Notes: generated from the sequence alone by a model not told the origin. A stretch of DNA of 64,000 bases from Sphingomonas sp. CROZ-RG-20F-R02-07 (GCF_022662335.1 NZ_JAKNQJ010000002.1:124001-188000); one strand, 5' to 3'. Numbered from the stretch's first letter, positions 25,804 through 35,617 are shown. Made by a program: numbers and translations.

Positions 25804-27117
25804 TCAGAAGCGGTTGAGCAGATTCTCCAGCCATTCCTGCCGGCCCGAACGGGGCTTGGGATCCAGCCCGCGCGCGATCGCCAGATCGGCGATCTCGGCG
25901 AGACCCGTGCCGTCGGCATGGATCATCCGGCCGAGTTCACCGTCCCATCCGGCATAGCGCTCCTTCTTGAAGGCGTCGATCCGGCCGTCCTCGATGATCG
26001 CCGCGGCGTTCAGCAGCGACTTGGCCACCGCATCGATGCCGCCGATATGGCCGTGGAACAGGTCGACCGCGTCGATCGACTGGCGCCGCACCTTGGCATC
26101 GAAGTTGAACCCGCCGGTGGTGAACCCGCCGGCGCGCACGATCTCCAGCGTCGCGCGCGTCAGCTCCTCGACCGAATTGGGGAATTGGTCGGTGTCCCAG
26201 CCATTCTGGTAATCGCCGCGATTGGCGTCGATCGACCCGAAGATGCCGAGCGCGGCGGCGGTGGCGATCTCATGCTCGAACGTGTGGCTGGCGAGCGTCG
26301 CGTGGTTGGCCTCGATGTTGACGCGCACCTCGTTCTCAAGGCCGTAGCGTTTCAGGAAGCCGTACACCGTCGCCGTGTCGAAGTCGTACTGGTGCTTGGT
26401 CGGCTCGAACGGCTTGGGCTCGATCAGGATCGCGCCGGTGAAGCCGATCCTGTGCTTGTGCTCGACCACCTGCGACAGGAAGCGGCCGAGATTGTCGAGC
26501 TCGCGCTTCATGTCGGTGTTGGTCAGCGTCTCGTAACCCTCGCGGCCGCCCCACAGCACGTAGTTCGCGCCGCCGAGCCGATGCGTCGCCTCCAGCGCGG
26601 CGCGGACCTGCATCGCGCCCCAGGCATAGACCTCGGGATCGGGATTGCTGGCGCCGCCCGCGGCATAGCGCGGATCGCTGAACAGGTTGGCGGTGCCCCA
26701 GAGCAGCTTGACGCCGCTGTCCGCCTGCAGCGTTTCGAGATGATCGACCGCCTGGCCGAAATAGCGGCCATATTCGGCGACGTTGGTCGCGTGCGCCGAA
26801 ACGTCGACGTCATGCCAGCAGTAGAAGGGCACGTCGAGGCGGCGGATGAAGTCGAACGCCGCGGCGCGCTTCATCGCCGCGCCTTCGGGCGTATGCGCAT
26901 GCGCCGCCCAGGGCCGGTCGAACGTGCCGGGGCCAAACACGTCGCTGCCCGGCCAGCAGAATGTATGCCACATGCACACGGCGAAGCGCAGATGCTCTGC
27001 CATCGTCTTGCCGAGCACGACGCGGTTCTTGTCGTACCAGCGATAGGCGAGATCGTCGTCGCTGTCGGGGCCCTTGTACGTGATCTGCGGGATGTCCGCG
27101 AAATAGTCGGTCGCCAT
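25804..27117 (-). CDS. xylA: Xylose isomerase
   Basis: A 437-residue cytoplasmic enzyme converting D-xylose to D-xylulose; the length fits class II xylose isomerases. The catalytic [10 protein letters not shown] (His and Asp), the metal-site motif [16 protein letters not shown], the strand [18 protein letters not shown] and [15 protein letters not shown] are intact. The ATG at 27117 starts the usual [16 protein letters not shown]; the open frame upstream overlaps xylulokinase. It sits 5 bp after xylB, in the GH43-xylB-xylA operon governed by the operator at 29769, so it should be induced by xylose through the adjacent LacI regulator (inference). Confidence 0.96.
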   Translation of the reverse strand: MATDYFADIPQITYKGPDSDDDLAYRWYDKNRVVLGKTMAEHLRFAVCMWHTFCWPGSDVFGPGTFDRPWAAHAHTPEGAAMKRAAAFDFIRRLDVPFYCWHDVDVSAHATNVAEYGRYFGQAVDHLETLQADSGVKLLWGTANLFSDPRYAAGGASNPDPEVYAWGAMQVRAALEATHRLGGANYVLWGGREGYETLTNTDMKRELDNLGRFLSQVVEHKHRIGFTGAILIEPKPFEPTKHQYDFDTATVYGFLKRYGLENEVRVNIEANHATLASHTFEHEIATAAALGIFGSIDANRGDYQNGWDTDQFPNSVEELTRATLEIVRAGGFTTGGFNFDAKVRRQSIDAVDLFHGHIGGIDAVAKSLLNAAAIIEDGRIDAFKKERYAGWDGELGRMIHADGTGLAEIADLAIARGLDPKPRSGRQEWLENLLNRF

Positions 27118-27122
27118 GTGGG

Positions 27123-28577
27123 TCAAATGCCTTTCGTGTTGGGTGCGATCCGCGGGTACGCGGCGCGAAACTGGTGTTTCTTGGGAGCGAGCCGCGCGAT
27201 CAGCGTCGGATCGGGTTCGATGACGTGGCTGATCGGCGGCGCCGCGCAGACGCTGGCGGGATCGCCGCCGTCGACCGCGATCTGCGCCAGCCGTGCGGCG
27301 CCGAGCGCCGGCCCGACCTCGCCGCCCTCCAGATAGACGAGCGGCGTCTCCAGTGCGGCGGCGATGATGCGGCCCCAATAGGAGGAGCGCGCGCCGCCGC
27401 CGATCACCGCGAGCCGCTCGATCCGGGTGCCCGCATCCGTCAGCGCGTCGAGGCCGTCGGCGAGCGCGAAGGCCACGCCTTCGAGCACCGCCTGTGCGAG
27501 CCGCGGCGTATCGGTCTCGTTGTCGAGCTGGAGAAAGGCACCGCGCACGGCCACGTCGTTGTGCGGCGTCCGCTCGCCCGAGAGATAGGGCAGGAACAGT
27601 TCGGGGCCGCCGGCGGGCCCGCTCGCCTCGGCGCGCGCGAACAGCTCGGCCGCGCCGCTCGTGCCGGTCAGCCGCGCGACCCAGTCGATGCACGAGGCTG
27701 CCGACAGATGCACGCTCATCTGGTGCCACAGCCCCGGCAGGCAATGACAGAAGGCGTGGACGGCGCGCGCGGGATTGGGGCGGAACCCGTCCGTCGCGAC
27801 GAAGATGACGCCCGACGTGCCGAGCGACAGCAGCGCATCGCCGTCGCGCACGACGCCGACGCCCGCCGCGCCGGCGGCATTGTCGCCACCGCCCGCCGCC
27901 ACCGGCACCGCGCCCATACCCCATAGCTCGGCGACCTCGGCGCGCAGCCGGCCGGTGATCTCGGTGCCCTCATACAGGCGCGGCATCTGCGCCTCGCTCA
28001 TGCCGCAGGCGGCGAGCACCGTGTCGCTCCAGCGCCGCCCGGCGACATCGAGCCACAAGGTGCCCGCGCTGTCCGACAGGTCCGACGCGCGGTCGCCCGT
28101 CATCCGCAGCCGGACATAGTCCTTCGGCAGCAGCACGGTCGCCACCTGCGCGAAGACCTCGGGCTCATGGTCTTTCACCCAGAGCAGCTTGGGGGCGGTG
28201 AACCCCGGCATCGCGATGTTGCCGGTCACGGCGCGCAGCGTCGGGCAGGCCGCCTCCAGCGTCGCGCATTCGGCGGCGCTGCGCCCGTCGTTCCACAGGA
28301 TCGCGGGCCGCAGCGGCCGGTCGTCCGCGCCCAGCAAGGTCGCGCCGTGCATCTGCCCGGCCAGCCCCACGCCGCGTACCGCGCGCCGCACCGCCGGGTC
28401 GATCGCCTGCACCGCCGCCGTGGTCGCCTGCCACCATGCGTCCGGGTCCTGTTCCGACCACAAGGCCGATGGCCGCTGGACGGTGAGCGCGGCCACGCCC
28501 TGGCCGACCACCACGCCCGCCGCGTCGAGGACGACCGCCTTGACACCCGAAGTGCCGATATCGATGCCTAGAAACAT
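27123..28577 (-). CDS. xylB: Xylulokinase
   Basis: A 484-residue FGGY-family kinase that phosphorylates D-xylulose to xylulose 5-phosphate for the pentose phosphate pathway. The N-terminal phosphate loop [28 protein letters not shown] with the substrate-contacting MHG, LWNDGR, and the C-terminal [16 protein letters not shown] adenosine motif are all present. The gene starts 4 bp after the GH43 stop and ends 5 bp before xylA, indicating one transcript. It should not be confused with the xylose dehydrogenase at 44322, which Caulobacter nomenclature also calls xylB. Confidence 0.95.
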   Translation of the reverse strand: MFLGIDIGTSGVKAVVLDAAGVVVGQGVAALTVQRPSALWSEQDPDAWWQATTAAVQAIDPAVRRAVRGVGLAGQMHGATLLGADDRPLRPAILWNDGRSAAECATLEAACPTLRAVTGNIAMPGFTAPKLLWVKDHEPEVFAQVATVLLPKDYVRLRMTGDRASDLSDSAGTLWLDVAGRRWSDTVLAACGMSEAQMPRLYEGTEITGRLRAEVAELWGMGAVPVAAGGGDNAAGAAGVGVVRDGDALLSLGTSGVIFVATDGFRPNPARAVHAFCHCLPGLWHQMSVHLSAASCIDWVARLTGTSGAAELFARAEASGPAGGPELFLPYLSGERTPHNDVAVRGAFLQLDNETDTPRLAQAVLEGVAFALADGLDALTDAGTRIERLAVIGGGARSSYWGRIIAAALETPLVYLEGGEVGPALGAARLAQIAVDGGDPASVCAAPPISHVIEPDPTLIARLAPKKHQFRAAYPRIAPNTKGI

Positions 28578-28581
28578 CGGA

Positions 28582-29727
28582 TCAGTTCACCAGCGGATCG
28601 ATTGCCGGGATCGTGCCGTCGGGATCGAAGTGAAGTTCGGTGACCTTGACGTTCCTCAGATGGTTCCGGTTCGACATCTGCGTGTCGGCATAGAAGAGCC
28701 ACCATTTGCCGTTCCATTCGATGATCGAGTGGTGTGTCGTCCAGCCCTGTACCGGCTTCAGGATGTGGCCGCGATAGGTGAAGGGCCCGTAAGGGTTGCT
28801 GCCCGTCGCATAGTTCAGGAAATGCGTGTCGCCGGTCGAGTAGGTGTAATAATAGAGGCCGTTGCGGCGGAACACCCAGGATGCCTCGAAGAACCGTTTG
28901 TCGTGCGCGCCGCCGAGCACCGGCTTGCCGGTCGCGGGATCGAGGATCACCGCATCGCGCGGCTTCTCCGCGAAGGTCTTCATGTCCGGGTTCATCCGCA
29001 CGACCTTGCCCGACAGCGCGGGCTGGTCGTCGCGGTGAAGATCGGTGTCGCTGCCGTTGCGATCGAACCGCCCGCTCGCCCAGCGCTGGAGCTGGCCGCC
29101 CCAGATGCCGCCGAAATACATGAAGGTGCGGCCGTCCGCATCGGTGAAGACCGCGGGGTCCATCGAGAAGCTGCCGGGAATCGGCGCGGCCTCCGCCTTG
29201 AAGGGGCCCATCGGGTTTCTGGCGGTCGCCACGCCGATGCGGAAGGTGCCGAGACCGTTCTTGTCGAGCACACGGTCGCGCGCCGGGAAATAGAGATAAT
29301 AGGTGCCGTTGCGATAGGCCGCGTCGGGCGCCCACATCTGCTTGGAGGCCCAGGGCACGTCCTTCACGTCGAGCGCCACCGGGCCGACCGTGACGGGGCC
29401 GCCGATCCGGTCCATGCCCAGCACGCGATAATCGTGCATCGCATATTCGTTGCCGAGATCGTCGTCGGGAATGTCGGTCGGTACGTCGTGGCTGGGATAG
29501 ACGTAGATCTTGCCGGCGAAGACGTGCGCGGACGGATCGGCGGTGTAGATCTGCGTCGTCAGCGGTTGCGACAGATAATGCCGACCATCGGGCGCCGTCT
29601 CGGGCACGGGCTTGCCCGCGGGGGTGAGCGGCGGCGCGGATTGGGCGAGCAGCGTCGCCGTGGGCACGAGCGTCAGGGCCAGGGGCGCGAGCGCACCGAT
29701 CGCGCGGCGGATGGTCTGTCGGGGCAT
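28582..29727 (-). CDS. GH43 family glycosidase, secreted; first gene of the xyl operon
   Basis: A 381-residue secreted GH43 enzyme with signal peptide (RRAIGALAPLALTLVPTATLLAQ). The five-bladed propeller carries the three carboxylates: Asp in YTADPSAHVFAGKIYVYPSHD (base), Asp in SMDPAVFTDADG (pKa modulator) and Glu in RFFEASWVF (acid); WAPDAAYRNGTYYLYF is a family strand. It probably acts as a beta-xylosidase or alpha-L-arabinofuranosidase on xylo-oligosaccharides. ATG at 29727 has GGAGA seven bases upstream. The 12-bp palindrome GGTAGCGCTACC lies about 40 bp upstream. It is divergent from the LacI regulator and followed directly by xylB and xylA. Confidence 0.88.
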   Translation of the reverse strand: MPRQTIRRAIGALAPLALTLVPTATLLAQSAPPLTPAGKPVPETAPDGRHYLSQPLTTQIYTADPSAHVFAGKIYVYPSHDVPTDIPDDDLGNEYAMHDYRVLGMDRIGGPVTVGPVALDVKDVPWASKQMWAPDAAYRNGTYYLYFPARDRVLDKNGLGTFRIGVATARNPMGPFKAEAAPIPGSFSMDPAVFTDADGRTFMYFGGIWGGQLQRWASGRFDRNGSDTDLHRDDQPALSGKVVRMNPDMKTFAEKPRDAVILDPATGKPVLGGAHDKRFFEASWVFRRNGLYYYTYSTGDTHFLNYATGSNPYGPFTYRGHILKPVQGWTTHHSIIEWNGKWWLFYADTQMSNRNHLRNVKVTELHFDPDGTIPAIDPLVN

Positions 29728-29768
29728 CAGTCGGTCTCCTTTCCGGCACCCTTCTGCAGGGGATATCC

Positions 29769-29780
29769 GGTAGCGCTACC
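29769..29780. promoter_or_regulatory. xyl-box operator of the GH43-xylB-xylA operon
   Basis: GGTAGCGCTACC is a perfect 12-bp palindrome between the divergent GH43 and LacI-regulator genes. Read on the minus strand with flanks it is TGGTAGCGCTACCG, 12 of 14 matching the xyl-box TGGTAGCGCTAACA. Its place, about 41 bp before the GH43 start, suits repression, and it may also autoregulate the regulator. Confidence 0.8.
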
Positions 29781-29899
29781 AATAACGTCGCGGGCGGGGC
29801 ATGCAAGCGGCGTGCGGGAATTGCCCGGTTTTGCGGCCGATTTCTTGCATTGCGCGGGGTGCTCCGTGTAAGGACAGGGTTCCTGTCCGGAGAGCAACC

Positions 29900-30988
29900 C
29901 TGGCGATATCCAAGCCCCGCGGCCGTCAACTCGGCGCGCCGACGATCACCGATGTGGCGCGACATGCCGGCGTGTCGCCGATGACCGTCTCGCGGGTCAT
30001 CAACGCCGAAACCAATGTTCGCCCCGCCACGCGCGAGATCGTCAACGCGGCGATCAGCGAACTCAACTACGCGCCGAACCAGGCCGCCCGCCGTCTGGCC
30101 GGCGCGACCCAGAGCCGGATCGGGCTGCTCTATGCCAATCCCAGCGCCGGTTTCATCGGCGAATTCCTGATCGGCAGCCTCGACGAGGCGACGCGGCGCA
30201 ACGTGCAGATCGTGTTCGAGAAATGCGAATCCGGCGACCGCGAGGCGGAGATCGCGGCGCGGCTGGTGCGCGACGGCATCGACGGCGTCGTGCTCACCCC
30301 GCCGCTGTGCGAGATGCAGCCGGTGCTCGATGTCTTCCAGAACGCCGGCATTCCGGCGGCGTTGCTGGGCACCAGGCGTCATGCCGGCGATCAGCGCGCG
30401 GTGGCGATCGACGACCGGCTCGCCGCCTGCCGGATGACGGAGCATCTGCTGGCGCTGGGGCACCAGCGGATCGGCTTCGTCGCGGGCGATCCCAATCTGT
30501 CGGCCTCGGCGCTTCGCCTGGAGGGCTATCGCGACGCGCTGGCGACGGCGGGCCTGCCGATCGACGCGGCGCTGATCGTCGAGGGCCTGTATACCTATCG
30601 TTCGGGCCTCGAAGCGGCCGAGCGGCTGTTCGCGGTGACGGATCGTCCGAGCGCGATCTTCGCATCCAACGACGATATGGCGGCGGCGGTGATCGCGGTG
30701 GCGCATCGTTACGAGCTGGACGTGCCGGAGAGTCTCACGGTCGTCGGCTTCGACGACACGACGCTGGCGACCGCGATCTGGCCGGAACTGACGACGATCC
30801 GCCAGCCGATCGCCGACATGGCGCGGCTCTCCATCGAACTGCTCGCCGCCGCGATCCGCGGGGAGCCCATGCCAGTCACGGGAGCGGTCGGCCTGCTCGA
30901 CTTCACGCTCGTCCACCGCCAGTCCGACGCGCCGCCACGCGATGCGCTCGGCCATCACAGCCGGGCCGGTCGCGTGCCGACGCCGTAG
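29900..30988 (+). CDS. LacI family regulator, probable XylR-type repressor
   Basis: A LacI/GalR regulator of about 362 residues. The helix-turn-helix is PTITDVARHAGVSPMTVSRVIN (split here as PTITDVARHAGVS and PMTVSRVIN), followed by the hinge ARRLAGATQSRIGLLY and a periplasmic-binding-protein-like sensor with FASNDDMAAAVIAVAH and VVGFDDTTLATAIWPELTT. It should bind the AGCGCT-centred palindromes in this window and respond to xylose or a xylo-oligosaccharide (inference). Start: GGAGAG lies a few bases before the CTG at 29900, which gives the usual short leader before the helix-turn-helix; the only upstream in-frame ATG (29801) would add 33 residues containing several cysteines. The start is therefore uncertain. 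Confidence 0.85.
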   Translation: MAISKPRGRQLGAPTITDVARHAGVSPMTVSRVINAETNVRPATREIVNAAISELNYAPNQAARRLAGATQSRIGLLYANPSAGFIGEFLIGSLDEATRRNVQIVFEKCESGDREAEIAARLVRDGIDGVVLTPPLCEMQPVLDVFQNAGIPAALLGTRRHAGDQRAVAIDDRLAACRMTEHLLALGHQRIGFVAGDPNLSASALRLEGYRDALATAGLPIDAALIVEGLYTYRSGLEAAERLFAVTDRPSAIFASNDDMAAAVIAVAHRYELDVPESLTVVGFDDTTLATAIWPELTTIRQPIADMARLSIELLAAAIRGEPMPVTGAVGLLDFTLVHRQSDAPPRDALGHHSRAGRVPTP

Positions 30989-31009
30989 GTCCGCGGAAAG
31001 CCCGGCGCT

Positions 31010-31306
31010 TCAGGCGTGCGGTGCGCCCGCGATCGGCGCCGCGTGGCACGCCGCCAGCCGGTCGCGCATCACCTCCAGCCGCACCGCGTCGATCGCCACG
31101 GCGGGATGTCCTTCGTGGCGCAGGAACGTGGCGACTTCGCCGATGGACTGCGCCACGCCGTCGAATTGCTGGAGCGGCCCCGGATGCCGCGCGAACACCA
31201 CCGGATCGAGGCATAGCTGCATCGCGAATTCCTCGAGCGTGCGCCGCGCCCGGTCGAGTTCGTCGGCGAGCGCCTGCGCCAGGGCGACATAGTCGGGCTC
31301 AACCAC
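31010..31306 (-). CDS. Small helical protein of unknown function, chemotaxis cluster
   Basis: A protein of 98 residues that I do not recognise. It appears wholly alpha-helical (DYVALAQALADELDRARRTLEEF, read in two parts, then QQFDGVAQSIGEVATFLRH and DAVRLEVMRDRLAAC) and has no signal peptide or membrane span. The GTG at 31306 overlaps the end of the first cheB by 8 bp; the open frame upstream is antisense-like cheB shadow. It is the distal gene of the chemotaxis run and convergent with the LacI gene (21 bp apart). Position suggests a partner or modulator of the chemotaxis proteins, but nothing in the sequence proves it. Confidence 0.6.
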   Translation of the reverse strand: MVEPDYVALAQALADELDRARRTLEEFAMQLCLDPVVFARHPGPLQQFDGVAQSIGEVATFLRHEGHPAVAIDAVRLEVMRDRLAACHAAPIAGAPHA

Positions 31307-32321
31307 GGCACATGCCAAGCACCGTCTCCGCGATGTCGCTCGATTTGATCGGCTGCACCGCCATGCCGCGCCCGAGTTCGAGCTTGCCCGACCCGTCCTC
31401 GGCGGGGGCGATCGCGCAGGCCCGCGCCGCCCGCAGCGCTGCGGCGCCCTGCTGGCCATCCTCGCCGCCCGCGAGCAGCACGCCGATCGTCTTGGCCGCG
31501 GCGCTCTTGGCCAGCGTCGCCATCATCAGCGAGATCGATGGACGCTGCCCGGCAAAGGGCGGCTTGTCGAGCAGGCGGATCGTGCCGCCCGGCCACGCGT
31601 CGATATAGACGTGGTGCGTGCCAGGGCGGCAGAAGACGATCATCCCCTGCTCGACCTTCAGGCCATCGCTCGCCTCGACGACGCGCGGCGCCACCGAATC
31701 GGACAATTTGGCGATCATGCCGTCCGCCAGCTCGGGGCGCATATGCTGCACCACCATGACGGGGGGGCCGTCGGCCGGCCAGCGCCCCAACAGGTCGAAC
31801 AGCGGCTTGGTGCTCGCCACGTCGGCGCCGACGGTCACGATCGTGCCGTTCCACGCGAACGCGCCGGTCGCGGAGGCGCGCTTCGCGGCCGATGCCGACG
31901 GCCCGTCGTTCAGTTCGGCGAACCGCTTGGGCGCTTCCTTGATCGTCTTGCTCAGCTTGCCGAACGCGGCCTGCATCTCGTCGGGCGTGGCGCGGGTGGG
32001 CTTGGGATAGCAGTCGAGAGCGCCCAACCTCAGCGCCTCGATCGAGCTTTCCGCGCCCTTGGCCGTCAAGGTGGAGAACATGATGACCGGCATCGGCGCG
32101 GTCTCCATGATCTCGGCCAGATAATCGATACCGTTCATGCCCGGCATTTCGACGTCCAGCGTCATGACGTTGGGCTTCAGGTCGCGCACCATCGCGCGCG
32201 CCTCCTCCGCCCCGTCCGCCATGCCGACGACCTGGATGTCCTTGTCCTTTTCCAGGATGCCGGCAACCATCATGCGCATCGTCATCGAATCGTCGACGAC
32301 CAATACTCTGGCTTTGGCCAT
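31299..32321 (-). CDS. cheB: CheB-like response regulator with mutated methylesterase site
   Basis: A 340-residue protein with the CheB layout: receiver domain (DD at 10-11, phospho-acceptor D56 in TLDVEMPGMNG, K107) joined to a C-terminal methylesterase-like domain (about 155-340). The catalytic GASTGG motif reads V-G-A-D-V-A-S, so the nucleophile serine is aspartate D167; the His193 (VVQHMR) and Asp288 (GGEDG) partners remain. It is therefore probably not an active glutamate methylesterase or deamidase, but could still be phosphorylated by CheA and act as a phosphate sink or receptor-binding protein (inference). A normal cheB is at 33762. ATG at 32321, AAGGAAATGTGAC upstream. Confidence 0.85.
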   Translation of the reverse strand: MAKARVLVVDDSMTMRMMVAGILEKDKDIQVVGMADGAEEARAMVRDLKPNVMTLDVEMPGMNGIDYLAEIMETAPMPVIMFSTLTAKGAESSIEALRLGALDCYPKPTRATPDEMQAAFGKLSKTIKEAPKRFAELNDGPSASAAKRASATGAFAWNGTIVTVGADVASTKPLFDLLGRWPADGPPVMVVQHMRPELADGMIAKLSDSVAPRVVEASDGLKVEQGMIVFCRPGTHHVYIDAWPGGTIRLLDKPPFAGQRPSISLMMATLAKSAAAKTIGVLLAGGEDGQQGAAALRAARACAIAPAEDGSGKLELGRGMAVQPIKSSDIAETVLGMCRG

Positions 32322-32348
32322 GTCACATTTCCTTGCGATTACGGGAGT

Positions 32349-32783
32349 TCACGCGGCTTCGGCCTGGGGTGGAGCGAGGCGTTCCAGATCGAGCACCAGG
32401 ATCATCCGGTCTTCGACGGTCGCCAGACCGTCGAGCAGCGCGGCCGCCTGGGTCGATCCGACGTCGGGCAGCGGCTGCATGTCCTCGGGGCGGATGGTGA
32501 CGATGTCGTTCACCGCATCGACGATCACGCCCTGCAACTGCTCGCCGATGCGCACGACGATGATGACGTGGCGTGCGGTGGGATCGGTCAGGCCCCAGCC
32601 GAGCCGCATGCGCAGATCGAGCACCGGCAGGACGACGCCGCGCAGGTTGACGACGCCGCGGACATGCGCGGGCACGTTGGGCAGGGGGGTGGCGGGGGAC
32701 CAGGCGCGGATCTCGCGAATGGCCATGATGTCGATACCCAGCGACTGGTCGCCGAGTTCGAAGGTGATGAGCTGACGGGTCAT
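32349..32783 (-). CDS. cheW: Chemotaxis adaptor CheW
   Basis: A 144-residue single CheW domain that couples the chemoreceptor to CheA. Characteristic stretches are LITFELGDQSLGIDIMAIREI, broken by usual beta strands, NLRGVVLPVLDLRMRLG and VDAVNDIVTIRPEDMQPLP. No extra domain. The start at 32783 gives MTRQLITFELG directly; the long upstream open frame overlaps cheY and cheD and is not coding. It lies 14 bp after cheY and 27 bp before the atypical cheB, all on one strand. Confidence 0.93.
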   Translation of the reverse strand: MTRQLITFELGDQSLGIDIMAIREIRAWSPATPLPNVPAHVRGVVNLRGVVLPVLDLRMRLGWGLTDPTARHVIIVVRIGEQLQGVIVDAVNDIVTIRPEDMQPLPDVGSTQAAALLDGLATVEDRMILVLDLERLAPPQAEAA

Positions 32784-32797
32784 GGCATGCCTTCCGG

Positions 32798-33163
32798 TTA
32801 GACGAGGACGCGGCGGACGGCCGCATTGAGTTTGGCGGGGTCGAATGGCTTGACGATCCAGCCGGTCGCACCGGCCACGCGCGCGCGCTGCTTCTTCTCG
32901 TCGGAGAATTCGGTCGACAGCACGAGGATGGGCAGGTTGGACCAGCGCGGATGCGCGCGCACCGCGCCGATCAGGCCGAAACCGTCCATCCGGGGCATGT
33001 TGATGTCGGTGATGACGAGATCGGGCGCGGCCTCGTCGATCCTGTCCATCGCGTCGACGCCGTCCTCCGCCGCGGCGACCGCATAGCCGTCGCCGACGAG
33101 CGCCATGCGGAGCAGCGCCCGCATGCTGGGCGAATCGTCGACGGTCAAAATCGTTCGAGTCAT
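32798..33163 (-). CDS. cheY: Single-domain response regulator CheY
   Basis: A 121-residue receiver domain alone. The acidic pocket (DD at 9-10), the phospho-acceptor Asp in LVITDINMPRMDGF, the Thr/Ser switch in LVLSTEFS and the lysine in IVKPFDP are all present. It is the output regulator of the cluster, phosphorylated by CheA; in a flagellated cell it would act on the motor, although no motor genes are in this window. Placed between cheD (11 bp) and cheW (14 bp). Confidence 0.93.
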   Translation of the reverse strand: MTRTILTVDDSPSMRALLRMALVGDGYAVAAAEDGVDAMDRIDEAAPDLVITDINMPRMDGFGLIGAVRAHPRWSNLPILVLSTEFSDEKKQRARVAGATGWIVKPFDPAKLNAAVRRVLV

Positions 33164-33174
33164 GGGGCCGTCCT

Positions 33175-33765
33175 TCAGAAGAGATCGAGCTCGCCGCTGG
33201 CAGCGGCGGCGGGAAGCGGGGCAGGGGGCGCGCGGCGGGTGACCGGCGCCACGGAGTCTTGAACCAGCCGCGCCCGCGAACGGCCGAGCGCGGCCTGGAA
33301 TTCGAGCCGTCGGGCCGAGCGGCCGCCGAGATCGCTGACGACCAGCGGGATGCGATCCTGCTGGAGGAAGCGCACCGCGAAATCGGCATTGGCCGAACCG
33401 ATCGCGCGCATGCCGGCATGGAGATTGGCACCGCCGTAGAGATGCGCGCGCAGCCGCTCGCGCCGCGCGCCGTGACGCAGCATCTCGTTGATGAGCAGCT
33501 CCATCGCATGGACGCCGTAACGGTGCGCCGCGGCCGGATCGATCGTCTGCCCGGGCTGGGGTTCGCCGAGCAGGAAGTGGTTGATGCCACCGATGCCCGC
33601 TTCGGGATCGAACAGGCAGGCCGCGACGCAACTGCCGAGGATCGTGCTGAACATCACCTGCGGATCGGCGGAGACGCCGCGTTCGCCCTGGACGATGCCG
33701 ACATGGCGGAAGCCATCGCCGCGCAGCGCCGGCTGGCGCTTGGCTCCGGGAAGGGGCGCGGTCAT
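33175..33765 (-). CDS. cheD: Chemoreceptor glutamine deamidase CheD
   Basis: A 196-residue CheD. The catalytic cysteine C46 lies in [15 protein letters not shown] and the histidine H63 in [15 protein letters not shown] and [16 protein letters not shown] are family signatures. It deamidates specific glutamines of chemoreceptors, and in other bacteria cooperates with CheC, which is absent here. Residues 165-196 form a Pro/Ala-rich tail ending GELDLF. The ATG at 33765 overlaps the cheB stop by 4 bp, fixing the start and implying coupling. Confidence 0.93.
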   Translation of the reverse strand: MTAPLPGAKRQPALRGDGFRHVGIVQGERGVSADPQVMFSTILGSCVAACLFDPEAGIGGINHFLLGEPQPGQTIDPAAAHRYGVHAMELLINEMLRHGARRERLRAHLYGGANLHAGMRAIGSANADFAVRFLQQDRIPLVVSDLGGRSARRLEFQAALGRSRARLVQDSVAPVTRRAPPAPLPAAAASGELDLF

Positions 33766-34772
33766 GCCGCCATTCCGATCGCGACGTCGGCGATCCGCGG
33801 CAGCGCCAGTTGCGCCTCGACCGCACCGGCGGCGAAGGCGACGGCGGGCATGCCGTAGACGACGCTGGTCGCCTCGTCCTGGCCGATCGTCCGCGCGCCG
33901 GACTGGCGCATCTCGGCCAGCCCGACGGCGCCGTCCGCCCCCATGCCGGTGAGCAGCACGCCCACGGCCGGCAGGCCGAGCCGCGCGACCGAGCGGAACA
34001 GCACGTCCACGGACGGGCGATGGCCGCTGACGAGATCGCCGGAGAACAGCCGGATGCGCGGCGCGGCGGCGCCGATCACCTCCATGTGACGCTCTCCGCC
34101 CGGCGCGAGATAGACGTGACCCGGCTTCAGGATCATCCCCGTCCGCGCCTCGCAGACGGTGGGCGGGCAGAAACGGTCGAGCCGGATCGCGAAGCTGGCG
34201 GTGAACATCGCGGGCATGTGCTGGACGATGACGGTCGGCGGGCAGTTCGCGGGAAAGCCGCCGATCACCTCGAGCAGCGCCTCGACCCCCCCGGTCGAGG
34301 CGCCGATCGCGATCAGCGCGGCGCGGTCGCCGGCGCCCGCGCGCGCCGGGCGCGGTTCCGGCCGGATGGTAGCGCGCTTGCCCCCGGCGGCGGCGCGGAC
34401 GACCTGCGGCAGCGTGGCGGTGCCGGGCGTGGCCGTGGGCGAGGTGGGCTTCAGGAAACAGGCGAACGCCCCCGCATCCAGCGCCCGCGCGGTCGTCGCC
34501 GCGCCCCGTTCGGTCGCCGAGGACACGATCACCACCGGCATCGGCCGCAGCGCCATGATCTTTTCGAGAAAGGCGATGCCGTCCATACCGGGCATCTCGA
34601 TATCGAGCGTGACGACATCGGGATCGAGCGCCTTGATGAGACGCCGCGCCTCGATCGCGTCGGCCGCTTCGCCGACCACCGCGATGCCCGGATCGGCGCG
34701 CAGCATCGCCGACAGCAGACCGCGCATCGTGGCGGAATCGTCGACGATCAATACGCGGATCGGTGCGGTCAT
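33762..34772 (-). CDS. cheB: Chemotaxis protein-glutamate methylesterase CheB
   Basis: A 336-residue, complete CheB: receiver domain with D57 in [11 protein letters not shown] and K109, a linker rich in Pro/Ala/Arg, then the methylesterase domain with the intact triad S159 (GASTGG), H185 (VQHMPAMF) and D280 (GMGADG). It demethylates receptor glutamates made by CheR, giving adaptation, and is activated by CheA phosphorylation. Start at 34772 shares ATGA with the cheR stop; its end overlaps cheD the same way. Contrast with the paralogue at 31299, where the serine is lost. Confidence 0.95.
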   Translation of the reverse strand: MTAPIRVLIVDDSATMRGLLSAMLRADPGIAVVGEAADAIEARRLIKALDPDVVTLDIEMPGMDGIAFLEKIMALRPMPVVIVSSATERGAATTARALDAGAFACFLKPTSPTATPGTATLPQVVRAAAGGKRATIRPEPRPARAGAGDRAALIAIGASTGGVEALLEVIGGFPANCPPTVIVQHMPAMFTASFAIRLDRFCPPTVCEARTGMILKPGHVYLAPGGERHMEVIGAAAPRIRLFSGDLVSGHRPSVDVLFRSVARLGLPAVGVLLTGMGADGAVGLAEMRQSGARTIGQDEATSVVYGMPAVAFAAGAVEAQLALPRIADVAIGMAA

Positions 34773-35617
34773 GCGGTCCTCCGATAGATCGTCTGGCCGA
34801 CCGGCTCGAACGCCGATGTCGCCGGGCCGATCACGCGTTCGGAATGGCCGATGTAGAGAAAGCTGCCGGGCGCCATCAGCTCCGCAAACCGTTCGATCAG
34901 CCGGGCTTTGGTCGGTTCGTCGAAATAGATCATGACGTTGCGGCAGAACACCACGTCGAAACGTCCCTTCATCGGCCAGCTTTCGAGCAGGTTGAGCCGG
35001 CGATAGGCGAGCACGCGCTTGAGTTCGGGGCCCATCACGAGTTCGTCCGCCTCTTTGCTCATCCAGGTGCGGCGATAGCGTTCGGGGATGTCGCGCGCCA
35101 TCGCCACCGGATAGCGGCCGGCCGACGCCGTCGCGAGAACGTGCGGGGCGAGATCGGTGGCGAGGATCGCCACGTCGCGGCTCGCGAGGCGAGTGCCCGC
35201 CGCCTTGTCGTCGCCGAGCAGCGTCATCGCGAGCGAATACGGCTCCTCGCCGCTCGAACTGGCCGAGGACCATAGCCGTACCGGACGGCCCCGCTCGGCC
35301 TGTGCGATCAGGCCGGCGCGGACATGCGTCGTGAAATGCGCGAAATGATGGTCCTCGCGAAAGAATTTGGTGTGATTGGTAGTCAGCGCGAAGATCGCCT
35401 CGCGCCGCGCATCGGCATCGTTGCGGAGCAGTTCGACATAATCGGCGAACCCGCTCATGCCGCGCCGACGGACGATCTTGGCGAGCCGCGAATAGACGAG
35501 CTGGCGCTTGCCGTCGGCCAGCACGATCCCCGAATGCGCATGCGTCATGCGGGCGATGGTGGTGAAATCGGCGGCGTCGAGCGTGAATTCGCCGACCGGG
35601 GCGGGGGCGGCGCTCAT
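34769..35617 (-). CDS. cheR: Chemoreceptor methyltransferase CheR
   Basis: A 282-residue SAM-dependent methyltransferase. An N-terminal helical domain (about 12-85) precedes the catalytic domain with the SAM motif [26 protein letters not shown], and [23 protein letters not shown] is the usual CheR substrate-site stretch. It methylates receptor glutamates. The receptor at 38096 ends in DWSKF, the kind of C-terminal pentapeptide that the CheR beta-subdomain binds. ATG at 35617 overlaps the cheA stop as ATGA. Confidence 0.94.
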   Translation of the reverse strand: MSAAPAPVGEFTLDAADFTTIARMTHAHSGIVLADGKRQLVYSRLAKIVRRRGMSGFADYVELLRNDADARREAIFALTTNHTKFFREDHHFAHFTTHVRAGLIAQAERGRPVRLWSSASSSGEEPYSLAMTLLGDDKAAGTRLASRDVAILATDLAPHVLATASAGRYPVAMARDIPERYRRTWMSKEADELVMGPELKRVLAYRRLNLLESWPMKGRFDVVFCRNVMIYFDEPTKARLIERFAELMAPGSFLYIGHSERVIGPATSAFEPVGQTIYRRTA

